A stretch of DNA of 29,638 nt. Origin: Pseudomonadota bacterium (GTDB taxonomy: Bacteria; Pseudomonadota; Alphaproteobacteria; Rhizobiales; Rhizobiaceae). The notes below the pieces were generated by a model, which was not told the DNA's origin, did not search any database, and worked only from the letters and a program-made list of their open reading frames with translations. Numbering within the stretch: position 1 is the first letter of the stretch; every line of letters begins with the position of its first letter. A program made the position numbers and the translations under genes. Shown one piece after another: positions 7,510 through 14,898 of the stretch. The stretch is taken from the NCBI GenBank assembly GCA_023416545.1, contig JAEZHO010000459.1:1-29638 (forward strand). The letters run 5' to 3'.

Positions 7510-8559
7510 ATGGCGGTGCCGACGGTTGTCGAGCGCCGGGCGTCCCCGGTCCTGAAGATCGGTGCGTTCGGCGCCATGGTGCTGGTTCTCCTGGCATCCA
7601 TGCTGTTTGCGATCGGCGCGGGCCGCTTCTCCGTCGACATCTGGCGGATCGGCGAGATCCTTCTTGCCGCCGTCCTCGATCCGGGCGCCGCGATCGAGCA
7701 GATGGACGAGCGCATCGTGCTGCTTGTCCGCCTTCCCCGCGTGCTCCTCGCTGCACTTTCGGGCGCCGCCCTCGCCGTCGGCGGGGCCGCCCTCCAGGGC
7801 GTCTTCCGCAACCCGCTCGTCTCGCCGCAGGTCCTCGGCATCAGCCAGGGCGCGGCCTTCGGCGGCGCGCTCGCCATCTTCTTCGGCTATGCCGGCATCG
7901 TGCTTCTGGGGCTTTCCTTTTTCCTCGGCCTCTCCGCCCTCGTCCTCGTCGGCCTGCTTGCACGCATCAACGGCCGCACCGAGGTCATCACGGTCATCCT
8001 CGCCGGAATGATCATCGGCGCCCTCTTTGCCGCGCTCGTCTCGATCGTCCAGTTCTTCGCAGATCCCAACACGTCGCTCCCCGCCATCGTCTACTGGCTG
8101 ATGGGCTCCTTCTCGACCGCGACCTGGCCGCGGCTCTGGCTCGCCGTTCCCGGCATGGCGATCGGCCTCGCCATCATCTGGCTGCTGCGCTACCGGCTGA
8201 ACCTCCTGGCGCTCGACGAGCAGGAGGCCCGCTCGCTCGGCGTCAATCCCGACCGCGAGCGCTGGTTCGTCTTCGTCGCCATCTCGCTCATGACCGGGAC
8301 ATCGGTTGCCGTCGCCGGCATCATCGGCTGGATCGGCCTCGTGGTGCCGCATGCCGCGCGCATCCTCGTCGGCGAGGATCACCGGGCGCTGATCCCTGCC
8401 TCCGCCCTCCTTGGCGCCGCATATCTCACCTTCATCGACACCCTGGCGCGCACCCTGACGGCGGCCGAGATCCCGCTCAGCGTGCTGACCGCGCTGATCG
8501 GAGCGCCGGTCTTCGGCTACCTGCTGCGCCGCCATTTCTGCGAGGCCAACAGGGCATGA
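7510..8559 (+). CDS. FecCD-family ABC transporter permease
   Basis: This inner-membrane permease of the FecCD/BtuC family has 349 residues and about ten hydrophobic segments, beginning at residues 15-38. It carries the family signatures R-L-P-R-V-L-L-A-A-L-S-G-A-A-L, G-x-x-x-Q-G-V-F-R-N-P-L, and G-W-I-G-L-V-V-P-H near the C-terminus, which precedes the loop contacting the ATPase. A single permease gene is present, so the channel is probably a homodimer. I prefer the ATG at 7510, which has GGGTGAG just upstream, over the GTG at 7504. The stop overlaps the ATPase start (ATGA). Confidence 0.92.
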   Translation: MAVPTVVERRASPVLKIGAFGAMVLVLLASMLFAIGAGRFSVDIWRIGEILLAAVLDPGAAIEQMDERIVLLVRLPRVLLAALSGAALAVGGAALQGVFRNPLVSPQVLGISQGAAFGGALAIFFGYAGIVLLGLSFFLGLSALVLVGLLARINGRTEVITVILAGMIIGALFAALVSIVQFFADPNTSLPAIVYWLMGSFSTATWPRLWLAVPGMAIGLAIIWLLRYRLNLLALDEQEARSLGVNPDRERWFVFVAISLMTGTSVAVAGIIGWIGLVVPHAARILVGEDHRALIPASALLGAAYLTFIDTLARTLTAAEIPLSVLTALIGAPVFGYLLRRHFCEANRA

Positions 8560-9314
8560 TCGGACTGCAGAACGCGAGCGTCGCCTTCGGAAGCCGCACG
8601 CTCTTCTCGGACGTCACCTTCAGCGTTCCGGTCGGCCGCTCGATGGCGGTGCTCGGTCCCAACGGGCGCGGCAAGACCACGCTCCTGCGCGCGCTTCTCG
8701 GTTTCCTGCCGCTGGCGGAGGGCAGGCGCGAGGCGCCGCCGGTCGCCGGCTACGTGCCGCAGCACGGCTCCTCCCAGGCAAAGCTCACCGGGCTCGAAGT
8801 GGTCGTGATGGGGCGTGCCGCCCGCCTCGGCCTGTTCGGACAGCCCGGACAGCAGGATCGCGCCGCCGCGGAGGCGGCCCTCGTCGAGGTCGGCGCCTGC
8901 CACCTCGCCGAGATGCCCTACGACCGCATGTCGGGCGGCCAGCGGCAGATGGTGCTGATCGCCCGGGCGCTTGCCACGGGTTCGCCGGCGCTCGTGTTCG
9001 ACGAGCCGACCTCGGCGCTCGATCTCGGCAACCAGTCGCGGACGCTGGAACTCCTCAACCTCCTCCGGCAGCGCCGCGACAAGGCGATCCTGTTCACCAC
9101 CCACGATCCGAACCACGCGCTGGCCGCGGCCGACGACGTGCTTCTGATGATGCCGGATGGCAAAGAAATCCACGGTCCCGTCGCCGAGATGATCCAGCCC
9201 GACAAGCTGTCCGAACTCTACGGCGTCTCCATGCGCTGGGTGGAGGTGACGGGCGCCCGTGGCGAACAGAGACGGGCCATCCTGCCCGCATTTTCCGGAA
9301 TAGAAGCCGCATGA
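8556..9314 (+). CDS. ABC transporter ATP-binding protein, iron/siderophore type
   Basis: This is the 252-residue ATPase of the FecE/FepC class that powers the preceding permease. All nucleotide-site motifs are intact: Walker A GPNGRGKTT (34-42), signature SGGQRQ (from Ser126), Walker B LVFDEPTSALD (from residue 146; Asp149, Glu150) and the switch His183 in TTHD. In Walker A an Arg occupies a position that is more often Ser or Cys (GPNGxGKTT), which the consensus tolerates. The gene overlaps both neighbours by 4 bases (ATGA junctions), which implies coupled translation. Confidence 0.93.
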   Translation: MIGLQNASVAFGSRTLFSDVTFSVPVGRSMAVLGPNGRGKTTLLRALLGFLPLAEGRREAPPVAGYVPQHGSSQAKLTGLEVVVMGRAARLGLFGQPGQQDRAAAEAALVEVGACHLAEMPYDRMSGGQRQMVLIARALATGSPALVFDEPTSALDLGNQSRTLELLNLLRQRRDKAILFTTHDPNHALAAADDVLLMMPDGKEIHGPVAEMIQPDKLSELYGVSMRWVEVTGARGEQRRAILPAFSGIEAA

Positions 9315-10615
9315 CGACCATCTACCTGAAATCCGCCCATGAAGGGCCCTCCGAAGCAGTCCGCGAAGCCGCCGCACGCGGCGAGGTGATTATCGTCGAC
9401 CAGCCGGACCTGACGCCCGATTTGCTGATGGCCCACAAGGGGCTGATCACCGGCAACCAGCTCGACCAGAACGCCATGATGGCGATGAAGCCGGCGCTTG
9501 CCGCCTTCCTCGATGCCGGCGGACGCTGGTTCTTCAACGGCCACATGGTCCGGCCGCTGCTCGACGGCGTGGCCCAGTACCGGTCGATCGAGGCACCGAA
9601 ACGCCCCGATTTCGACCTTTCCTCAATCAACGCCCATCCGGTCTATGCCGGGATCGACCTGAAGCAGATCGAGACCAACAAGGGCGTTGCCGGTTTCTAC
9701 GGCCGTGGCTGCAATCCGCTGCCGGAAGGCGCGGTGGCCGTCAACGGGCTCGGCCCGGCCAGGGTGCCGGTCGACTGGGTCTGGGCAAGGCCGTCGGGCG
9801 GTCGGGTCTTCTCCCATGCCGGCAACGACCTCGGCACGCTCGGCATGGAATGGGGCCTCGCCCCCGAACTGTCCCGCCGCATCATCGCATGGACGAACGG
9901 CGGCGCCTGCCTCGATCCGTGGCCGGTCGATCCCGCCCGTCCGGCAGGCGACCTGCCGCTCGCCCCGGCAGAAACCTATGGCGGCCCGCGCATGTCGCAA
10001 GAAGCCGGCCGCAGGATCGTCGCGCCCTCCTCGGGCACCTATTACAGTATCCGCAGCCTCGAAGGTCCGCGCTATACCGAAGCCTTCGACGTCATCTGCG
10101 CCCCGGAAGACCTCGCTTCGGTCCTCTCTCCGACGGATGTGCTCTGGGTTCCCTGCCGGACGCCCGCCCAGCGCATGATCGCCCAAAAGGAGACGGTCGC
10201 AGCCCATCTTGCGGGGGGCGGCACGGTGGTCGCTCTCGGCGAAAGCCGCTCCGACCTATGGCTCCCCAATGTCCGCTTCACGGCCACGCCGACGAATTGG
10301 TGGTGGTGGCTGGAGCCCGGTGCCGACCTCGGCGTCGAGATCGCCCGACCCGGCCATCCCCTGCTGCAGGACATGGAGAAGGCGGACGTGACCTGGCATC
10401 TCCACGGCTGGTTCGACGCACCGGAAGGTGCGGACGTGCTGGTGCGCGACGGGCAAGGGCGCGCCATCCTCTATGTGGACGAGGTTTCGACCGCCGGGCG
10501 GATGATCGTCTCCTCGCTCGATCCGATGTTCCACCACGGCTCGCATTTCATGCCCGCCACCACGCGGTTCCTCGACCGCTTCATCCCCAATCTGAAGAGA
10601 TATACGAATGAATGA
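9311..10615 (+). CDS. Uncharacterised duplicated glutamine-amidotransferase-like protein
   Basis: This 434-residue soluble protein is one I do not recognise as a named family. It reads as two related halves (about 1-205 and 225-434). Each has a strand-loop 'domain of a decision' (KGLITGNQ; DVLWVPCR), a helix and then a glycine turn (FLDAGGRWFFNGH; HLAGGGTVVALGE). These are followed by H-P-x-x-x-x-x-x-x and H-G-W-F/Y-G-R-G-C segments and a final strand with DLG or SLDPM. This is the layout of class I glutamine-amidotransferase-like (ThuA/DJ-1-type) folds, but I see no convincing Cys-His-Glu triad. Four tryptophans in a row (330-333) stand out. It lies between the importer ATPase and an FmdE-like gene with overlapping ends, so it should act with the imported compound in the cytosol. 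Confidence 0.75.
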   Translation: MTTIYLKSAHEGPSEAVREAAARGEVIIVDQPDLTPDLLMAHKGLITGNQLDQNAMMAMKPALAAFLDAGGRWFFNGHMVRPLLDGVAQYRSIEAPKRPDFDLSSINAHPVYAGIDLKQIETNKGVAGFYGRGCNPLPEGAVAVNGLGPARVPVDWVWARPSGGRVFSHAGNDLGTLGMEWGLAPELSRRIIAWTNGGACLDPWPVDPARPAGDLPLAPAETYGGPRMSQEAGRRIVAPSSGTYYSIRSLEGPRYTEAFDVICAPEDLASVLSPTDVLWVPCRTPAQRMIAQKETVAAHLAGGGTVVALGESRSDLWLPNVRFTATPTNWWWWLEPGADLGVEIARPGHPLLQDMEKADVTWHLHGWFDAPEGADVLVRDGQGRAILYVDEVSTAGRMIVSSLDPMFHHGSHFMPATTRFLDRFIPNLKRYTNE

Positions 10616-11111
10616 CACCATCACCGTCGCGGAGAACGGCAAGCCCCTCACCTTCTCCTTCGACGCAATCAACGACTATCACGGCCGGGGCTTTCCCGGC
10701 GGCGTGGTGCATGGCCTGAAGGCCATGCAGGCTGCCTTCCCGCGCCTTTCCGCCGAACCGCTGGAGCGTCGCGAAATCCATGTCCTGACGTCCTTTTCCG
10801 GCCCCGGCGGACGCGATGCCATCGAGATGGTCACCCGCGCCCTGACCGACAACCGCCTCGAGATCGACCGGAGCATCGGCGGCAGCGACGTGATCACCGA
10901 GCCGCCCGGGCCCTATGTCTGGCGCTTCACCTATCGCGGCAGGACGGTCGAGGCACGCATCAGGCCCGGCCACGTGCGCGAGGAATTCGTCACCCTCGGC
11001 GCCAGGAAGGACAAGACGCCGGAAGAAGTGGCGCGCCACGAATACCTGAAGACCGAAATGGCCGAGCGCCTGCTGCCGCTGCCGGCGGAGGAAATCTACC
11101 TGGTCGAATAG
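10608..11111 (+). CDS. FmdE-like protein lacking cysteines
   Basis: This 167-residue soluble protein resembles the FmdE domain (formylmethanofuran dehydrogenase subunit E family). That family occurs in bacteria near metal and molybdenum uptake genes, with no settled role. The match is to D-Y-H-G-R-G-F-P-G-G-V (family HGHxCPG) near residue 24. It is followed by a basic helix, GPGGRDAIEMVTRAL (family xCxxDAIQxxTGCT) and the strand pair Y-V-W-R-F-T-Y-R-G-R-T-V-E-A-R-I-R-P. The cysteines at both family positions are replaced and there is no C-terminal zinc finger; the protein has no cysteine at all. It starts 8 bases before the stop of the previous gene and is the last gene of the importer operon. 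Function is unknown; binding of the imported metal complex is possible. Confidence 0.6.
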   Translation: MNDTITVAENGKPLTFSFDAINDYHGRGFPGGVVHGLKAMQAAFPRLSAEPLERREIHVLTSFSGPGGRDAIEMVTRALTDNRLEIDRSIGGSDVITEPPGPYVWRFTYRGRTVEARIRPGHVREEFVTLGARKDKTPEEVARHEYLKTEMAERLLPLPAEEIYLVE

Positions 11112-11129
11112 CCCCGGTCGCAAGCCATG

Positions 11130-11159
11130 AAAAAAGCCGCCCTCGGGCGGCTTTTTTTT
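11130..11159. terminator. Bidirectional terminator between importer operon and DUF882 gene
   Basis: A-run, GCCGCC (11136-11141), tetraloop CTCG, GGCGGC (11146-11151), then eight Ts. The A and T runs make it work on both strands, which suits the two convergent genes ending at 11111 and 11179. Confidence 0.92.
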
Positions 11160-11178
11160 GTATCCGTTTTTCGTCAGG

Positions 11179-12975
11179 CTACTGCTTGACCGGGGTCTTC
11201 GGGCTGAACCGGTTCGGGTCGATCGTGGCGACCTTCGTTACCGGCTTGAAGCCGCTCGAGGCGTAGCCCGCCGTGTACTCCGTGCTCAGCGTGCGGGTGA
11301 CGACCCGCGGAGCCTTCACCGAAGCGACCTCGGAGACGCGATTGTTGCTCACGGCCCATTTCGCCAGCATGTCTTCCGTCAGCGCGCCACCGGTTTCCGA
11401 CTTCGCGCCGGCTCCGCTGCGGCCGCCCTTGGTGGGAACCGGAACCTGCTGCGGCGCGTCGAAACCGTCGCCGAAGCGCATGTCGGCGACCGGCACGCCG
11501 GCCGGAAGGGAGGCCACATCGACCGGCCTTTCGGCGGCAGCAGGGGCGCCAGAAGGAAGCGTCGAGCGGGCATAGGCGCCGCTCTGCGCAAGCGCGGCGA
11601 TCACCGCCGGCGTCAGCGCCTGCTGCTCGCCGAGATCGCCTTCGCTCTCCGGATCGATCGCCGCGGATGCGAGGAGCGTCTCCGCGCCAGACGGACGGGC
11701 GGCGGGAAGCGGAACGGCCGACAGTGCCGCCTCGGGCAGCACGCCACCCACGGATGCGGTCATCACGCCGGCTTCGGCATCGCCCTTGAGGCCGCGCGGG
11801 CCGAGAAGGGTGGGAACGGGGATCGCATATTTCTGCAGGTCGGCGAAGGACTCGCCTTCGGTCTCGGCGGCCGGCACCGGCTGGGCCGGAAGTGCTGCGG
11901 CGAGCGCCTCCTGCGCCGTGTTGCGGGCCGGGGAATAGAGGGCCGTGGCCAGCCCGCCCGGTCCGCCGTCGTTGCGGAAGGAGGGGCGCGTCTGCGGCAC
12001 GGGAGCGGCGATCGTCTCTACGCCGGGAAGATCCTGCGGCTGTGCGGCCGCGACCATGACGGGCTCTGCGACCTGGGCTGCCGGTGCAGCCGGGACGGCC
12101 GGAGCCGGGCGGTCCGCGGGTGCGGCGATTGCATCGGCATCCTCATCTTCGTCGCCACCGCCGAACAGCATGGCGAGGAGATTGGGCCGCTTCTTTTCGG
12201 AACTGCCGCCCGAGGTGCTGGCGATCTCGATCTGCGCGCCGGAGCTGACGCGCTTCTTGTAGCTGGCAAGAGCCTGTGCATAGCCGGGCAGCGGCTTGCC
12301 GTCGGACGGAAGGTGGACCGTGTTGCCGTCGGGGAAGAGGTTGACCAGTCCCTGACGGCTCATGCGCGGCCAGGCGCGCACGCCGCCGACATCGAGGTGC
12401 ACGAAGGGCGATCCGGAGCTCGGATAATAGCCGACGCCGCCGCCCTGCATCTTGATCGCAAGCGCGCGAAGGGTGGAGAGCTTGACGCCGGGAATATAGA
12501 AATCCATCGCCTTGCCGAGCATGTGCTGGCTGTTCTTGGCCACGCCCTTGCTGCGCGAGCGCAGCATGCCGTTGGTGGTCGGCGAGCGGTAGGCGGACAC
12601 GACGTGGATATAGTCGTTCCCGCCGCTGCGCCGATAGACTTCCCAGACGAGGTCGAGGAGGCGCGGATCCATCTTGGTGGGTTCGTTGCGACGCCAGTCG
12701 CGCAGCATGTGGTTGATCTGCTGCAGGCCCTTCGGATCGAACTTGCCGTTGCGCTTGAAGACGATATTGGCGCGCTCTTTCGTGTGGACGAAATAGAGCT
12801 TCAGGCTGCGCGTTTCGGCAGCGGCCTCGACGGCGGATACGGACAATAGCGGAAGAGAGAGACATCCGGCGATGACGAGCGACGCGGCACCCGTCACGAG
12901 CGACTTCAGGAAGGCGGTCGCATGGCCGCGCGTGCCGGCGCCATCCGGCGTTTCGTTCGCTTTCAGATCCTGCAA
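11179..12975 (-). CDS. DUF882 peptidoglycan-peptidase-like protein with long Ala/Pro tail
   Basis: This 598-residue exported protein has a signal or anchor segment (about 22-50) followed by a DUF882 domain (about 53-215). DUF882 is the M15-like zinc fold that includes the murein endopeptidase MepK (YcbK). The zinc-site motif is complete: SQHMLGKAMD gives His151 and Asp158, and FVHLD gives His193; AYRSPTTN is the conserved substrate strand. This supports cell-wall crosslink cleavage in the periplasm. The remaining 380 residues are low-complexity and rich in Ala, Pro, Val and Ser, ending in a conserved-looking S-x-x-P-V-T-K-V-A-T-I-D-P-N-R-F. The start is a TTG at 12975 with a GGACGGGGAC purine stretch; no ATG alternative precedes the signal segment. 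Confidence 0.87.
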   Translation of the reverse strand: MQDLKANETPDGAGTRGHATAFLKSLVTGAASLVIAGCLSLPLLSVSAVEAAAETRSLKLYFVHTKERANIVFKRNGKFDPKGLQQINHMLRDWRRNEPTKMDPRLLDLVWEVYRRSGGNDYIHVVSAYRSPTTNGMLRSRSKGVAKNSQHMLGKAMDFYIPGVKLSTLRALAIKMQGGGVGYYPSSGSPFVHLDVGGVRAWPRMSRQGLVNLFPDGNTVHLPSDGKPLPGYAQALASYKKRVSSGAQIEIASTSGGSSEKKRPNLLAMLFGGGDEDEDADAIAAPADRPAPAVPAAPAAQVAEPVMVAAAQPQDLPGVETIAAPVPQTRPSFRNDGGPGGLATALYSPARNTAQEALAAALPAQPVPAAETEGESFADLQKYAIPVPTLLGPRGLKGDAEAGVMTASVGGVLPEAALSAVPLPAARPSGAETLLASAAIDPESEGDLGEQQALTPAVIAALAQSGAYARSTLPSGAPAAAERPVDVASLPAGVPVADMRFGDGFDAPQQVPVPTKGGRSGAGAKSETGGALTEDMLAKWAVSNNRVSEVASVKAPRVVTRTLSTEYTAGYASSGFKPVTKVATIDPNRFSPKTPVKQ

Positions 12976-13041
12976 GGCTGTCCCCGTCCTGTCGACAACT
13001 TCCCTCGTCGTCGTTGATGACTGTCAATTGCGGTGAGACGA

Positions 13042-13055
13042 TGGCAAATTTGCCA
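13042..13055. repeat. Perfect 14-base palindrome upstream of the DUF882 gene
   Basis: TGGCAAATTTGCCA is an exact palindrome 67 bases upstream of the TTG start, in the 188-base gap between the DUF882 gene and the regulator gene. It could be a repressor or activator operator. Minus-strand TTGACT near 13080-13085 might be the -35 of the DUF882 promoter, but its -10 is unclear. Confidence 0.5.
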
Positions 13056-13163
13056 CACAATCACAAGCATCTCTCGAAGAGTCAATAAATCGCTACCAAG
13101 AGAGTGACGGAGGGTGGCAGAACATCCTTGCGCGAAGGTTAACGATCCCTAATGGAGCTGAGG

Positions 13164-14741
13164 TCAGGCGGCTTCCTTCAGCGGGTTGTCGGGGTCGATG
13201 CCGTAGTCCTTCAGCTTCCGGTAGAGCGTCGAGCGGCCGATCCCCAGCTTGCGGGCCACCTGGCTCATCTGGCCGCGGTAGAATTTCAGTGCAAAACGAA
13301 TGAGTTCCTCCTCGACGTCGGCGAGCTTGCGCACGTCTCCGGCCGTATCCGTGCTCGAGATCACGTTCGCGGACGACGGGTAGGCGGCGGCGAGAAGCGC
13401 GCGCGGATCGGGACGGGCCGGCTGCGTCGGACGCCCGATGAAGACGTCGGAGGCGTCGATCGTCGCCGTCGGGGACGACGCCTGGCGTATTTGCGAAATC
13501 CTCTGGGCGGCCGTCGGGGCCTTCGTCGCCTGCCTCAATTCCTCCGAGCGGAATTCGGGCAATTGCGCGGCAATTTGAGGGAAGTCCGCCTCCGTCAGCT
13601 CGTCCGTCTTGGCCAGGACGATCGCCCGGAAGACCGCATTTTCGAGTTCGCGGATATTGCCCGGCCAGTCGTGGGCGGTGAGCAGGGCCATCGCCGCCGG
13701 CCCGACGGTGACGGGGCGCGGCAGTTTCTGCTCCAGCGAGAACCGCTCCGCAAAGACGCGGGCGAGATGCGGGATGTCCTCCTTGCGGCGGCGCAGGGCG
13801 GGGATGGTGATCGGGAAGACGTTGAGGCGGTAGTAGAGATCTTCCCGGAAGCGCCCTTCCCTCACCTCCTCGATAAGGTCCTTGTTGGTCGCCGAGATCA
13901 GCCGGACATTGACCTGCTGCACCCTGGAGGAGCCGACCGTTTCGATCTCGCCCTGCTGGACGGCGCGCAGGAGCTTCACCTGCACGTCCAGCGGAAGTGC
14001 GCCGATCTCGTCGAGGAAGAGCGTGCCGCCGTCGGCCTCGACGAACTTGCCGGTCTGCCGTTCGGTCGCGCCCGTGAAGGCACCCTTCTCGTGGCCGAAC
14101 AGGACGCTTTCCACCATGTTTTCGGGAATGGCGCCGCAGTTGACGGTGATGAACGGCTTGCCGGCGCGGTCGCCCTCGGAGCGGATCGCCCGGGCGATCA
14201 GTTCCTTGCCGACGCCCGATTCGCCTTCGAGCACGACCGGGATCGACGAGTGGGCGGCGCGCTGCGCCAGTTCGATGACGCGCAGCATTTCGGGGCTTGC
14301 GGAAACGATGTCGCTGAACGTGGCCGAGCCGCTGCGCGACCGGCGCGCGGGCTCGCTGCGGCCTTCGCCGCGATCGACCGTCAGGGCATTGGCAACGGAG
14401 GCGGCAATGCGCTCGGGCGTGACCGGCTTGACGACGAAATCGAAGGCGCCCGCCCGCATGGCCTCCACGACGGTCTCTATTCCGCCGCGTCCCGCCTGCA
14501 CGATCACCGGCGTCTCGATGCCGGCTTCGCGGATCGCCTGGAGAAAGCCTGTCCCATCGAACCCAGGCATCGTCAGGTCGAGCACGATGACGCCGATCTG
14601 GTCGCCGCCCCTCCTCAGGAGGTCGAGGCCACGCGCAGCGTCATCGACCGTGTGAACCACGTGTCCGTGCTGCTCGAGCGCGTTCTTCAACAGGCGGCGC
14701 TGAACAAGGTCGTCATCAATTACAAGGATTTGGGCAATCAT
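13164..14741 (-). CDS. Sigma-54-dependent response regulator
   Basis: This is an NtrC-class transcription activator of 525 residues. The receiver domain (1-120) has the acidic pocket D9-D10-D11, the phosphoacceptor Asp55 and Lys105. The AAA+ domain (about 142-375) has Walker A GESGVGKE (173-180), the sigma-54 contact loop GAFTGA (220-225) and Walker B TLFLDEIG (from 240). The C-terminal Fis-type helix-turn-helix (MSQVARKLGIGRSTLYRKLK) ends near 512. A flexible linker of about 75 residues separates AAA+ and DNA-binding parts. The receiver's conserved Thr/Ser position is Ala83, within VIVQAGRGG. No histidine kinase gene is in view, so it is an orphan here. The ATG at 14741 has GGGAG upstream. 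Confidence 0.95.
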   Translation of the reverse strand: MIAQILVIDDDLVQRRLLKNALEQHGHVVHTVDDAARGLDLLRRGGDQIGVIVLDLTMPGFDGTGFLQAIREAGIETPVIVQAGRGGIETVVEAMRAGAFDFVVKPVTPERIAASVANALTVDRGEGRSEPARRSRSGSATFSDIVSASPEMLRVIELAQRAAHSSIPVVLEGESGVGKELIARAIRSEGDRAGKPFITVNCGAIPENMVESVLFGHEKGAFTGATERQTGKFVEADGGTLFLDEIGALPLDVQVKLLRAVQQGEIETVGSSRVQQVNVRLISATNKDLIEEVREGRFREDLYYRLNVFPITIPALRRRKEDIPHLARVFAERFSLEQKLPRPVTVGPAAMALLTAHDWPGNIRELENAVFRAIVLAKTDELTEADFPQIAAQLPEFRSEELRQATKAPTAAQRISQIRQASSPTATIDASDVFIGRPTQPARPDPRALLAAAYPSSANVISSTDTAGDVRKLADVEEELIRFALKFYRGQMSQVARKLGIGRSTLYRKLKDYGIDPDNPLKEAA

Positions 14742-14898
14742 GCTCGGCTCCCGACATCATTCATAATGTCCAACAAGGGCTTCGTATGCCGGGGTTGTGG
14801 CAGATAGGCTTGAACATCCTCTTTTGAGAAACTCTTGCATTTTAACGGCCGTCACGGAAAACAGGGCGGCGATACGAGGAATGGAAAGGAACCGGCCG

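Noticed and set aside
13042..13055. TGGCAAATTTGC as a sigma-54 -24/-12 promoter
   Set aside because: The GG and GC doublets are separated by seven bases, not the required ten, on either strand.
13138..13152. TTAG/TTAA pair upstream of the DUF882 gene as a CtrA site
   Set aside because: Spacing is six bases rather than seven and one half-site is imperfect.
13152..14807. A 551-residue plus-strand frame opposite the sigma-54 regulator
   Set aside because: It mirrors codons of the real regulator on the other strand, shows no domain motif and is rich in Arg, Gly, Asp and Ala as expected for GC-rich antisense frames.
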